From a bacterium (lineage in GTDB: Bacteria; UBP13; UBA5359): a DNA stretch of 35,509 nucleotides. Position numbers and translations under genes: made by a program. The stretch covers positions 1-35,509 of the forward strand of contig JAQUEL010000009.1 in NCBI GenBank assembly GCA_028685295.1. Reading direction: 5' to 3'. Positions 16,038-24,889 of the stretch are shown here, one piece after another. The first letter of the stretch is position 1. The number at the start of each line of letters is the position of its first letter. The notes under the pieces were generated by a model. The model did no database searches. It was not told the DNA's origin and worked only from the letters and a program-made list of their open reading frames with translations.

Positions 16038-17315
16038 TTACTTCTGCATGGCTCCGGCTATGCCCCTCTCCATCGCCTTGAGCGTCTTGTCCAGATCCTG
16101 GCTCAGAAGCACATATTTATCCATCTCTTCCGTGACGACTCGGTCGAATTGGTCGGGCACTACCCGGCTGCTGTACATGCTGCTATGGGGAATTATATAT
16201 TCCATACCCTTACGGATATTCTCAGCTACATCTTTGGGATGAGTGGGATTGTTCAACAAAAACTCCATCTCTTCTCCTTCGGGACGTATCGGCACGGAAT
16301 CTCCCATCCCTATCAGAAATTTGATGCTCTCCGGCTGGCACATGAACTTGGCCAGCTCAAAGGCCAACTCCTTGTTTTTGCTCTTAGCGTTGACTCCCAG
16401 GATATTGCCTCCTGCCAGATAAGCTCGCTTACCACCCTTGGGTACCGGCGCCATCACACAGCCGTAGTTCAACTTTTGTGCGGCTCTGTTCTGTATCTTG
16501 AAGGTGGCTATCTCCCAGGAGTGGCCCAGATACATGGCCGCCCTGCGGCCGATAAACTGCTCCCGGTTCCCCATATCCTTGGATTCCTGAGGATAGGGCG
16601 CTATTTTATAAGCATCATAGATATCCTTGGTGAACTTTATCCCCTTCTTGAAGGGCTCGCTGTTTATATTGCACTTGCTGCCATCCTTGCTCCAAAGCTG
16701 CCCGCCGTAAAGCACTCCCAGTTGCTGCCAGCTCATACCATTTATCAGGCCGAATTGCCTGGCTTTGCCGTTGGGCTCTCTTATAGTCATCTTTTTAGCT
16801 TGTTCCACCATTTCCTCAAGGGTCATGTCGTTGGTGGGATAGGGTACCTTCATCTTGTCGAAGATATCCTTATTGTAATAGAGAAGAGGTATGGAGCAAT
16901 TGCTCACCAGGCCATATACCTTCCCCTCGTAATTCACATCGTTCACCAAAGTCGGATAATACTGTTTGAGAAACTCTCTATCCTTATCCAAATATGGAGT
17001 CATATCCATCAGAACGCCTCTCTTGATAAAATCCCAATACATACTGGGAGGCACAAAGAAGACGTCCGGAGCCGTTCCGCCAGCTAACTGGGTCATTATC
17101 TTGCCGGGGTAATTGCCGCCGACCGGTTCATACTTTATTCTTACTTCCGGATGCAGCTTCTCAAAAGCTGCTGATTCATCATATCTGAATTTATCGTAGG
17201 CCGGGAAGGCATATCCCGACCATCTCAACTCCGTCTTGCCGCTTTCCTGCTGCCCGCAACCAAACAGCAGCGCTGATAGCAGCAGACTGATAACCCAGAC
17301 CGTTATTCTCTTCAT
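16038..17315 (-). CDS. Sugar ABC transporter substrate-binding lipoprotein
   Basis: A lipoprotein signal peptide ends in LLFGC, so the protein should be lipid-anchored at a membrane. The mature part is a family-1 extracellular solute-binding protein: FEKLHPEVRIKYEPV, MTQLAGGTAPDVFFV, GKVYGLVSNCSIPLLYYNKD and LAFELAKFM are typical. I prefer the ATG at 17315 (GGGGAGG eight bases upstream) over the TTG one codon earlier. No permease or ATPase genes are in the window, so it is an orphan binding protein here, perhaps using a shared transporter. Its promoter overlaps a perfect palindrome at 17360-17376. The ligand is probably an oligosaccharide, judging by neighbours. Confidence 0.85.
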   Translation of the reverse strand: MKRITVWVISLLLSALLFGCGQQESGKTELRWSGYAFPAYDKFRYDESAAFEKLHPEVRIKYEPVGGNYPGKIMTQLAGGTAPDVFFVPPSMYWDFIKRGVLMDMTPYLDKDREFLKQYYPTLVNDVNYEGKVYGLVSNCSIPLLYYNKDIFDKMKVPYPTNDMTLEEMVEQAKKMTIREPNGKARQFGLINGMSWQQLGVLYGGQLWSKDGSKCNINSEPFKKGIKFTKDIYDAYKIAPYPQESKDMGNREQFIGRRAAMYLGHSWEIATFKIQNRAAQKLNYGCVMAPVPKGGKRAYLAGGNILGVNAKSKNKELAFELAKFMCQPESIKFLIGMGDSVPIRPEGEEMEFLLNNPTHPKDVAENIRKGMEYIIPHSSMYSSRVVPDQFDRVVTEEMDKYVLLSQDLDKTLKAMERGIAGAMQK

Positions 17316-17359
17316 CAACTAAGCCTCCCCATATTAATACAGCCCTAAAAAGCATCTAT

Positions 17360-17376
17360 ATGATTATCATAATCAT
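17360..17376. promoter_or_regulatory. Perfect 8-1-8 palindrome over the lipoprotein promoter
   Basis: ATGATTAT-C-ATAATCAT is a perfect palindrome that contains the -10 hexamer of the minus-strand promoter. Its inner 15 bases have the 7-1-7 geometry of Fur/PerR/Zur boxes, but the core TATnATA differs from their AATnATT, so the regulator is unknown. Confidence 0.5.
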
Positions 17377-17393
17377 TTCCAACAATAAATCAA
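17366..17393 (-). promoter_or_regulatory. Promoter of the sugar-binding lipoprotein gene
   Basis: On the minus strand TTGATT (17393-17388), 16 bases, then TATGAT (17371-17366), which matches five of six consensus -10 positions. It lies about 50 bp before the start codon. Confidence 0.5.
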
Positions 17394-17468
17394 TAGTACC
17401 CTTCTCTTGCAGGACAAAAACGCTCGGTCACGAACTTATATACAGTGACTATATATTCTGGTGAGATC

Positions 17469-18740
17469 ATGAGCTTTATCAGCAAAAGACACGTTATAAC
17501 TGTTGTAATTGCCGGGTTTTTCCTTGCCGCCTTACCCGCTGAAGCGGGTTACGGACATAAAGATTGGAGCCGCTATGCAGATGTAGCTGCCGGCAATAAG
17601 AATGCCGGCGGCTTTCGGCGCCTGGTCCTGCCGCCTCCAGTTCTCGGCAGATCGGCACCCGATCTAAGTGATCTGCGCCTGGTAACACGCTCTGGACGCG
17701 AAGTCCCTCATCTTTTACTGCCTCCCCGGCCGAATGGGGTGCATCCGACCATTCTGACAGCCAGAGTCACAAGCATCTCGAGCCATCCTGAAAAGGGAAC
17801 CGTCTTCACCGTAGATACCGGCCGAGATAAGCTCTTCCACGGCTCCATTACGCTGGATACAGGTATTACGAACTTCTTCAGGCCGGTGACAGTTGAAGGA
17901 AGTGACGATGCTCTTACCTGGAAGCTTTTGACAAAGAACAGCTTTATCTTTTCCTTGCCGGAAAAGAATGTGCTTGCCTGGAAAACGGTGGAGTACCCTC
18001 CCAGCAATTGCCGTTATTTGAGGATCAGTATAGCGAACGGCCAGGATAAACCACTGGGGATAGATGGTATCACTGTCAATAAAGCTCCCTATGTCAATAC
18101 GCCCCTGTCGGGTATACCCATAAAGCACTTCAAGATAGTCGAAGTGCCGGAGCATCATCTGACCAAGGTAAAGCTGGACCTAGGCTATGCCCATATCCCT
18201 TTAGCCGGATTATCGATGTATATAACCGATCCCTCCTTTATTCGTGAGGTCATGGTACTGGGAAGCCAGGATACCAAACGCTGGCGCCGGTTCTCCGGGG
18301 CTGTGATCTTCAGGAACAGCCTGAGCGGTACAATTCAGCAGAAAACACGGCTGCAATTGCCTGCCGGCACCTCCTACCGCCACCTAATGCTGGTCATACG
18401 CAACGACAAGGAAAAAGCACTGCATATAAAAAGGGTTACGGCTTATGGCCCACAGGTAAGCCTGGTATTCAGAGCGGACATCGGCAGGCAATACAGATTG
18501 TTCTTCGGCAAGCCGAATACAAAAGCGCCCGTCTACGATATCCAGCAATACCGCTCCCGCTTCCTGAATAAAAAACCGGCGACAGCATCCCTGGGTCCGA
18601 TAAAGGCGCGGGCGTCTATAGCCGCTCCGCTACAAAGAAGAAAAATGGATATTCTGCCGGCAGCAGCCGGCATTATCTTGCTGATCATCTTTGCCCTTCT
18701 GCTGCTCCAGTTGCGGCGACCGGTAAAAAGGCAGAATTAA
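17469..18740 (+). CDS. DUF3999-family exported protein with C-terminal membrane anchor
   Basis: The protein resembles DUF3999: after a signal peptide (HVITVVIAGFFLAALPAEAG) it has FRRLVLPPPVLGRSAPDLSD and LRLVTRSGREVPHLLLP, then discoidin-like beta segments. It ends in one transmembrane helix (AAGIILLIIFALLLLQL) and a basic tail. It should be held in the membrane with the bulk outside. Family members usually sit beside a DUF2339 multi-spanning protein, which is missing here. The ORF track starts at a GTG; the ATG eight codons later has GGTGAG five bases upstream and a cleaner signal peptide. The gene is divergent from the sugar-binding lipoprotein and ends at a strong terminator. Function is unknown for the family. 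Confidence 0.72.
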   Translation: MSFISKRHVITVVIAGFFLAALPAEAGYGHKDWSRYADVAAGNKNAGGFRRLVLPPPVLGRSAPDLSDLRLVTRSGREVPHLLLPPRPNGVHPTILTARVTSISSHPEKGTVFTVDTGRDKLFHGSITLDTGITNFFRPVTVEGSDDALTWKLLTKNSFIFSLPEKNVLAWKTVEYPPSNCRYLRISIANGQDKPLGIDGITVNKAPYVNTPLSGIPIKHFKIVEVPEHHLTKVKLDLGYAHIPLAGLSMYITDPSFIREVMVLGSQDTKRWRRFSGAVIFRNSLSGTIQQKTRLQLPAGTSYRHLMLVIRNDKEKALHIKRVTAYGPQVSLVFRADIGRQYRLFFGKPNTKAPVYDIQQYRSRFLNKKPATASLGPIKARASIAAPLQRRKMDILPAAAGIILLIIFALLLLQLRRPVKRQN

Positions 18741-18787
18741 GACAGATTTTCACCACCCGGATATGCGCTTTGATTGGCAGTCAAAAT

Positions 18788-18823
18788 AAAACCCGGCGGC
18801 CGTTTTACGGCCTGCCGGGTTTT
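18788..18823. terminator. Bidirectional intrinsic terminator
   Basis: AAAACCCGGC and GCCGGGTTTT pair perfectly. Inside, GGCCG/CGGCC continue the stem with one bulged T around the loop TTTTA. T-runs follow on both strands. It serves the DUF3999 gene on the plus strand and hup on the minus strand. Confidence 0.85.
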
Positions 18824-18844
18824 ATTCTACGATTTAAAGCGCGT

Positions 18845-19114
18845 TTACTTTACCGCTTTGCGCAGCTCGGTGCCGGGCTTAAAGAAGGGAACCTTGGAGG
18901 CGGCGATATTTATCTTTTCGCCGGTCTGCGGATTGATACCCGTACGAGCGGCTCTCTCCTTGACGCCAAAGGTACCAAAGCCCACCAGAGTGATCTTCTC
19001 CTCTTTCATTGTATCCTTGATTACATTGATGACGGCATCTACGGCTGCCTCTGCTTCCTTCTTGTTCAACTTGGCTCTCTGAGCCACTGCGGCAACGAGT
19101 TCTCCCTTATTCAT
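18845..19114 (-). CDS. hup: HU-family nucleoid protein
   Basis: At 89 residues this is a full-length HU: MNKGELVAAVAQRAKLNKKE and the arm region FGTFGVKERAARTGINPQTG with EKINIAASKVPFFKPG are diagnostic. It binds and bends DNA non-specifically as a dimer, compacting the nucleoid. AAGGAGG lies seven bases before the ATG. It follows mazG by 76 bp, as Bacillus hbs-like genes sit near yabN. An 18-bp perfect palindrome lies in its leader. It ends at the shared bidirectional terminator. Confidence 0.95.
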   Translation of the reverse strand: MNKGELVAAVAQRAKLNKKEAEAAVDAVINVIKDTMKEEKITLVGFGTFGVKERAARTGINPQTGEKINIAASKVPFFKPGTELRKAVK

Positions 19115-19136
19115 AACTTTCCTCCTTTTTCTTCTT

Positions 19137-19154
19137 TGCCGATTTAAATCGGCA
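19137..19154. promoter_or_regulatory. 18-bp perfect palindrome upstream of hup
   Basis: TGCCGATTTAAATCGGCA is self-complementary over its full length and lies between mazG and the hup ribosome site. It can act as a protein operator or fold as a leader hairpin with a TTAA loop. No T-run follows, so it is not a typical terminator. Confidence 0.5.
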
Positions 19155-19190
19155 GGTTGTTTTTATTTGTTACGCTAAAAAACTATCTTA

Positions 19191-20660
19191 TTACGTGCTT
19201 TCGGCCTTTGCCTCATTCCAAAAGATATCCAGCTCATCCAGAGTAAAGCTCTCCCAGGAACGCCCGGACTCCTTCACCTTTGTCTCTACAAAACTAAACC
19301 GCCTGATGAACTTATCCGCTGATCGGCGTAATGCCTCCTCTGCATCCAGGCCCAACTGTCTGGCTAGATTAACCAGCGCAAAGAAGAGATCTCCCAACTC
19401 GTCCAGAGCTTCCGCACGATGCTCCCGCTGTATCTCCCGGGTTAGCTCCATCACCTCCTCACAAATTTTCTCCAGCACACCTTTGGTATCAGGCCAATCA
19501 AGGCCTACTCTGGCGGCTTTCTCTTGGATTTTCTGTGCTCTGCTCAGAGCCGGCAATGTCCGGGGAATCCCCTGCATTATTTCAGATTCTCCCCCTCGAG
19601 CTTCCTTCTCCTCCAACTTTATGGCTTCCCAGTTACGCAGGACCTCTCCGGCACCACTGACAACCGCTTCTCCAAATACATGAGGATGACGGCGCCGCAA
19701 CTTACGACAAATGCCGGATACCACATCACTGAAATCAAAGGCCCCCTCTTCCGAGGCTACCTGAGCGTGAAAAACCACCTGCAAGAGCAGATCGCCCAGT
19801 TCCTCACAAAAATCTTCGATGTTTTCCCTGTCAAGAGCATCCAGAACCTCATACGCCTCTTCCAGAAGATAAGGACGCAGGCTGACATGATCCTGTTGCG
19901 CATCCCAGGGACAGCCACCGGGACCGCGCAGCTTACGCATGATATTCAAAAGTGTCGCTATCCTGCCATCCGCCTCTGCCGGCAAAGACGGAAGGTAGAG
20001 AATAGTCAAATGATCTGCCCGATGCTCCCTGTCTATCATATAGAGCGGCAGCCTGCTAATGCTCTCCTGCTGCGTTCCGACGGCTTGAAGCAGTATGACG
20101 GTGTAATCATCAGGATAGAACTCCATCAATCTCAACTTAACAGCCGAAGCAACAACAGCATTATATATTTGCAGCACCATTAGCGGCCGGCTGGGATCTA
20201 CATCCAGCGTTTCAATCTCCAAAGCATCTGCCAGAACTAGCCCCTCCAGCGGATCAATGCTCAGAGCGGCATAAGCAGCCTCTACGGAGCTGAGCCCCGG
20301 CAAAACGCGTACTTCCACCGCTTTATCAGGAGCAAGCTCCAGAAGATGATGAACGGAAGCTTCCGCTACCAATGGATGCCCGGGAACTGCATATACCAGT
20401 CTGCATCCCTGCCTGGCCCTGGCCAGCAGGTTAACAGCAATCTCTTCATAAACTCGCTCGAAAGTTTCGGCTGTTTCATAAAGATAATCGAAGCTGGAAA
20501 AATTGATGCCCCTGGCCGCTAATTCAGCAGCTATGGGATGGGAGGAGGTCCGCAAGCAGACCTCCTCCGCCTCCTCCATTGCTCTTAAAGCTCCACAGGT
20601 AAGATTGTCAAAGGACCCCGGCCCTAAGCCGATTACGGTTATGTACGCGGGCGTTGCCAA
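19191..20660 (-). CDS. mazG: YabN-type fusion: tetrapyrrole-methylase-like domain plus MazG NTP pyrophosphohydrolase
   Basis: The N-terminal half (ITVIGLGPGSFDNLT, YAVPGHPLVAEASVHHLLEL) is an SAM-dependent tetrapyrrole-methylase-like domain. From about residue 238 comes the duplicated MazG region: LRGPGGCPWDAQQ, LLEEAYEV, EELGDLLLQVVFH, then a second EVMELTREI and DELGDLFFALVNLARQ. MazG hydrolyses nucleoside triphosphates to monophosphates and diphosphate, clearing aberrant or excess nucleotides; the role of the methylase-like half is unclear. This fusion is the form named YabN in Bacillus. The start is TTG, directly after the TAG of the upstream foldase gene; no better start exists before the ITVIGLG motif. 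Translation is probably coupled. Confidence 0.93.
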   Translation of the reverse strand: MATPAYITVIGLGPGSFDNLTCGALRAMEEAEEVCLRTSSHPIAAELAARGINFSSFDYLYETAETFERVYEEIAVNLLARARQGCRLVYAVPGHPLVAEASVHHLLELAPDKAVEVRVLPGLSSVEAAYAALSIDPLEGLVLADALEIETLDVDPSRPLMVLQIYNAVVASAVKLRLMEFYPDDYTVILLQAVGTQQESISRLPLYMIDREHRADHLTILYLPSLPAEADGRIATLLNIMRKLRGPGGCPWDAQQDHVSLRPYLLEEAYEVLDALDRENIEDFCEELGDLLLQVVFHAQVASEEGAFDFSDVVSGICRKLRRRHPHVFGEAVVSGAGEVLRNWEAIKLEEKEARGGESEIMQGIPRTLPALSRAQKIQEKAARVGLDWPDTKGVLEKICEEVMELTREIQREHRAEALDELGDLFFALVNLARQLGLDAEEALRRSADKFIRRFSFVETKVKESGRSWESFTLDELDIFWNEAKAEST

Positions 20661-21545
20661 CTACTTAGAAGGCGTTGTAGGAGCCGCCGTCTGCTCCTGC
20701 TGCTTATCACCGCTGGCCTTAATGCTGTCAACAAGGTCCTTATACATATCCCGCTTTATATCTATCCTGGCGTTCTGGCGCAACCCGGCTATCCAAGTAT
20801 CCACCGGCTCTGCCTTCTCCTTTTTAATGGCTTCCTCGGCTTCCTTACGATCAGGCTTATCGCATTTGATGATATGGTAGCCATAAGGCGTTTTGACGAT
20901 GGAACTGGTCTCTCCCTCTTTTAAAGCAAAAGCTGCCTTTTCAAATTCCGGCACCATCTCGCCCTTCTTGACAAACCCCAACAACCCGCCACGGGTCTTG
21001 CTGCCCGGATCGGTAGAGCGCTGCTTGGCCAGTTGAGCAAAATCACCGCCGTCTTTCAACAGAGCTTGAAGAGCCGTGGCCTCGCTCTGATCACGCACAA
21101 GAATGTGCCTCAGATAGCGCCGCTCACCTAGGAATTTATTCAGATCGGCATCACTGACCTTAACACCCGATGTGCGTACTTTATTAGCCAGCTTATCGAG
21201 TTTGATCCGCTGCTTAAGCATATCTACCGACATGCCGTAATACTGTTTTACAGCATTAACAAACTCCTGCTCGGTGGGAAACATGCCCTTGATACGAGCC
21301 AGTTCTTCATCAACCTCTTTATCGGTTACCGTAATCTTCTTCTCGGCAGCTTCCTGCAGAACAATCTTTTCGGTAATCATTCTCTCCAGCACTTCACGCC
21401 CATGCTGCTTCTCCAGTTCTGCATAGAACTCCTTCTCCGTAACTTTGGCACCGTTCACGGTAGCCACTGTGCTCCAGCTGCACCCCGCCGCTACAGCCAG
21501 CAAAACTATTACAGCCAGAACCGGTATCCATTTTACATTCCTCAT
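20661..21545 (-). CDS. prsA: PpiC-type peptidyl-prolyl isomerase lipoprotein (PrsA/SurA-like)
   Basis: The lipoprotein signal ends in AVAAGC, giving a membrane-anchored foldase. The mature protein has a SurA-N-like helical region (VTEKEFYAELEKQHG, KITVTDKEVDEEL) and a parvulin domain near residues 145-235 (RRYLRHILVR, GGDFAQLAKQRSTDPGS, GGLLGFVKKGEMVPEFEKAA, TPYGYHIIKC). A Gln/Thr/Pro-rich tail ends it. It helps secreted proteins fold outside the cytoplasmic membrane. I move the start to the ATG at codon 27 of the ORF: GGGAG precedes it and the signal peptide then begins normally. It takes the place occupied by spoVT/yabM in Bacillus, between mfd and mazG. Confidence 0.88.
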   Translation of the reverse strand: MRNVKWIPVLAVIVLLAVAAGCSWSTVATVNGAKVTEKEFYAELEKQHGREVLERMITEKIVLQEAAEKKITVTDKEVDEELARIKGMFPTEQEFVNAVKQYYGMSVDMLKQRIKLDKLANKVRTSGVKVSDADLNKFLGERRYLRHILVRDQSEATALQALLKDGGDFAQLAKQRSTDPGSKTRGGLLGFVKKGEMVPEFEKAAFALKEGETSSIVKTPYGYHIIKCDKPDRKEAEEAIKKEKAEPVDTWIAGLRQNARIDIKRDMYKDLVDSIKASGDKQQEQTAAPTTPSK

Positions 21546-21573
21546 AATCTGTCTCCCTTCGATATTTAGGGTT

Positions 21574-21596
21574 ATTCTACGAAAAAGCCGTAGAAT
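21574..21596. other. Hairpin in the mfd-prsA spacer
   Basis: Perfect arms ATTCTACG/CGTAGAAT flank a seven-base loop between the mfd stop and the prsA start. It lacks a T-run on the transcribed minus strand, so it may be an RNA-processing or stability element rather than a full terminator. Confidence 0.4.
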
Positions 21597-21613
21597 CCTT
21601 CTTCTGCTGCCTT

Positions 21614-24600
21614 TTAAGCGCAAAGTTCCTTCCTGGCAAAGGTGTCCAGAGCCGCTTCAAGCAGCGTAGTCCACTCTCTCTGAGTCAAACCATCGGTGTT
21701 TATCACCAACCGGTCCGGCATCAACATCAAGTGCTTTCTATATCGGGCTATGACGCCGCCTCTCCCTCTCAGCATGTTTCTAGACGGCAGGCTGCCATTG
21801 ATCGTTATCTGCCCGCTCTCGGTGTAAATATTACGAATATCGCGCTGTGCTGCCAGAAGCCTGATCCTGACGACGAAGATAAGATTGTTGGCTTCCCTGG
21901 GACGCCGTCCAAACCGATCGGCCAGCTCTGCAGCAATGCGCTCCACGGCCATCTCATCTTCGGCACCGGCCAGCCGGCGGTAGAACTCCATGCGCAACCG
22001 CTCATCGTTGATATAGCTTCTGGGAATGAAAGCATCCAGCGGAATATCAATAGTAGCCTGCGGCTTATCTTCCTGTACCTGCCCTTTCAGCTCCTCCACA
22101 GATTCCGCCAGCAGCTGGCAATAAAGCTCTAATCCTACCGCCTGAATAAAGCCGTGCTGCTCTGCTCCCAGAATATTGCCGGCGCCTCTTATCTGGAGAT
22201 CCCGCATAGCCACCTTGAGCCCCGACCCCAATTCAGAAAAATCGCGTATGGCAGATAGCCGTTTCTCCGCCAGCTGCGAGACTGTATGCTCGTTTCTATA
22301 AAGAAGATAAGCATACGCCTGATGCTGTCCTCTGCCTACCCGCCCTCTCAATTGATACATCTGCGCCAATCCCAGATGATCGGCATCATTCATGATTATG
22401 GTATTGACATTAGGAATATCAACCCCATTCTCTATAATCGTCGTACAAACCAGAATATCATACTCTCCCCGGTAGAATTCCAGCATGATCTTTTCCAGCC
22501 TGGCCTCAGACATCTGGCCGTGAGCAATCGCTATTCTAGCATAGGGTATTAACTGCTGCAAGCGTAAAGCGTAGGACTCTATTCCTTCTATACGGTTGCT
22601 GACAAAGTAAATCTGCCCGCCTCTGTCGAGCTCACGCTCGACAGCCTGACGAATAAGGTTATCATCATATTGCGTCACCAGAGTTTTAACCGGCATCTTG
22701 CCCTCAGGCGGAGTGTCTATAACGCTCATATACCTTAGCCCGGACAGAGCCATATGCAGCGTTCGGGGTATGGGCGTTGCCGTCAAAGTCAGAACATCCA
22801 CTGCCAGGCGCATCTCCTTAAGCCGCTCTTTGTGCGTTACCCCAAAACGCTGCTCCTCATCGATTATCAGCAACCCGAGATTCTTAAAAGCAACATCCTT
22901 CTGAACCAGACGATGTGTGCCTATAACAATATCAAGTTCTCCAAGCGCCAAACATTCCAGAGTATCGCGCTGCTCTTTAGCGGAACGAAAACGGCTCAAC
23001 ATCTCTATCTTTACCGGATAAGCCCCCAGACGCTGACAAAAGGTGTTATAATGCTGCAAAGCCAAAACGGTAGTGGGAACTAATACCGCCACCTGCTTGC
23101 CATCCTGAACAGCCTTGAAGGCAGCCCTCACCGCCACTTCGGTCTTGCCGTAACCAACATCCCCGCAAATCAGCCGATCCATGGGTAATTCAGATTCCAT
23201 ATCACGCTTGGTTTCCTGTATAGCCCGAAGCTGATCCGGGGTTTCCGTATACGGAAAAGAACTCTCCAGCTCTCTTTGCCAGGGAGTATCGGCACTGAAG
23301 GCGAAACCTCTGCTTTGCTCTCTGCGGGCATAAAGATTAAGAAGTTCATGGGCCATATCCCTGGCGGCTTCCTTGACTCTACGCTTGATCCGATTCCATT
23401 CGTTGCTATCAAGACGATGCAACTTGGGCTCTTCATCACCGGCCGCTACGAACTTTTGCAATCTGTCGATCTGATCTGAGGGAACATAGAGCTTATCGTT
23501 TCCAGCGTATTGTATATGCAGATATTCCCTGGATATGCCATCACTCTCCAGCTTAACCAAACCTTTATAAAGGCCTATGCCGTGTTGAACATGGACGACA
23601 TAATCTCCTGCTTGCGCTTCCAGCAGCGATAATCTCTCACCATCACTGAAATAGAAGGAACTTTTGCGTGTCCGGCTCTTACGCCAGCCGAAAATTTCCT
23701 TATCGGTAAGAACTGCCAACCCTATCTCCGGCAGACGAAAACCGTGATAGATATTCTCTCTTAAAGCAATAACAGCTCCGCTGAGGGACTGTACCCTACC
23801 ACCGACAACAAGATCGTATTCCGCCAGAAGTTCCGCCAGCCGGGAAGCTTGATCGCTCACCAGTAATACCAGATAATCATCAGCTCGCCATGATTTAACA
23901 GCCTCCACAGCGTCAGATAATCGGCCTCCGAAGCTCTCCTGGCCAGCCGTTTCAAAATGCAGGGGCTCTCCGTAATCCTCCATTGCCAGTAGCGATAGGC
24001 TCAGCACTTGTTGTGCCTTCCAGCGGTATTGTGCCTCCTCCAGCGGCAGGATATGCTGATGGTTCTGTTTTATCCTCCTATAATGCGCTTCAAGGCGATG
24101 CGGCTCTTCCAGAACGACTATAGTATCGGACGGAAGATACTCTATCAATGTTGATATTTCCGTCTTAGCAGGCGAGGCCGTTTCTGCAGCAGGAGAAACG
24201 ATTACCTGCTCTACGATAGCTCGTGAAAGTTGACTGCGAGGATCAAAAAGACGAATGGAATCCACCGCCTCCCCCCAAAGCTCAAGACGAAAAGGCAAAT
24301 CGGATGCCGGGGGAAAAATATCCAGCACCCCGCCGCGCAGGCTGAATTGTCCGGGTTGACTGGTAAGCGTTTCGCGCTCATATCCCATTTCCAGTAAACG
24401 AGAAGAGACCGTTTCCGTTGAAATATTCTGACCGGAACATATTTCGAAACAGGCATCTTTCCAATCAGAAGGTAGACGCAATGGTTCAAGGGCGCTTCTC
24501 AACCCACTAACCACCACAGCTGCCTGCCCAGCCTCCATCCGCTGCAACAACGACAAGCGCAGCCGGGTTACCTCCGGTGCATCTCCGGCCGAAGCAGGGA

Positions 24601-24862
24601 AGAAGGAGACCTCTCGACTCACACCATTATCATCAAGAAAAGCGTGCAGTTCTTCCGAGATACGCTCTGCATTGCGATCATCAACAGTAATCAACAGCAA
24701 CGGCCTGCCGGAATATCGGCGCACCGCTGCCATCAGATAGGATATCTCTGAACCGGATAAACCCTCTATGTTCAGGTTGTTATTGCCGGCCGAGAGTTTT
24801 TCCATCAGCAGATTAAAAGATGCAGATCGCTTCCATAGCTGTACTAGCGGCCCGAGCGACAC
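21614..24862 (-). CDS. mfd: Transcription-repair coupling factor Mfd
   Basis: All Mfd modules are present in 1082 residues: a UvrB-like region (GQFSLRGGVLDIFPP near 171), the RNA-polymerase-interacting CarD-like domain (GDYVVHVQHGIGLYKG, from about 419), Walker A GDVGYGKT (567-574), DEEQ (668-671), TATPIPR (694-700), the QMYQLRGRVGRG helicase motif and the C-terminal TRCF domain. The ATP-driven translocase pushes stalled RNA polymerase off lesions and recruits UvrA. The start is GTG with GGAGG eight bases upstream. It follows pth by 27 bp, as in Bacillus apart from a missing fin (yabK) gene. Confidence 0.97.
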   Translation of the reverse strand: MSLGPLVQLWKRSASFNLLMEKLSAGNNNLNIEGLSGSEISYLMAAVRRYSGRPLLLITVDDRNAERISEELHAFLDDNGVSREVSFFPASAGDAPEVTRLRLSLLQRMEAGQAAVVVSGLRSALEPLRLPSDWKDACFEICSGQNISTETVSSRLLEMGYERETLTSQPGQFSLRGGVLDIFPPASDLPFRLELWGEAVDSIRLFDPRSQLSRAIVEQVIVSPAAETASPAKTEISTLIEYLPSDTIVVLEEPHRLEAHYRRIKQNHQHILPLEEAQYRWKAQQVLSLSLLAMEDYGEPLHFETAGQESFGGRLSDAVEAVKSWRADDYLVLLVSDQASRLAELLAEYDLVVGGRVQSLSGAVIALRENIYHGFRLPEIGLAVLTDKEIFGWRKSRTRKSSFYFSDGERLSLLEAQAGDYVVHVQHGIGLYKGLVKLESDGISREYLHIQYAGNDKLYVPSDQIDRLQKFVAAGDEEPKLHRLDSNEWNRIKRRVKEAARDMAHELLNLYARREQSRGFAFSADTPWQRELESSFPYTETPDQLRAIQETKRDMESELPMDRLICGDVGYGKTEVAVRAAFKAVQDGKQVAVLVPTTVLALQHYNTFCQRLGAYPVKIEMLSRFRSAKEQRDTLECLALGELDIVIGTHRLVQKDVAFKNLGLLIIDEEQRFGVTHKERLKEMRLAVDVLTLTATPIPRTLHMALSGLRYMSVIDTPPEGKMPVKTLVTQYDDNLIRQAVERELDRGGQIYFVSNRIEGIESYALRLQQLIPYARIAIAHGQMSEARLEKIMLEFYRGEYDILVCTTIIENGVDIPNVNTIIMNDADHLGLAQMYQLRGRVGRGQHQAYAYLLYRNEHTVSQLAEKRLSAIRDFSELGSGLKVAMRDLQIRGAGNILGAEQHGFIQAVGLELYCQLLAESVEELKGQVQEDKPQATIDIPLDAFIPRSYINDERLRMEFYRRLAGAEDEMAVERIAAELADRFGRRPREANNLIFVVRIRLLAAQRDIRNIYTESGQITINGSLPSRNMLRGRGGVIARYRKHLMLMPDRLVINTDGLTQREWTTLLEAALDTFARKELCA

Positions 24863-24889
24863 AGAGCCTTCCTCCTTCTGGACTTCTTG

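Noticed and set aside
15996-17087. 363-aa plus-strand ORF opposite the sugar-binding lipoprotein
   Set aside because: The opposite strand encodes a clear solute-binding protein with lipobox and ribosome site; this ORF has no start site or domain and is a long antisense shadow.
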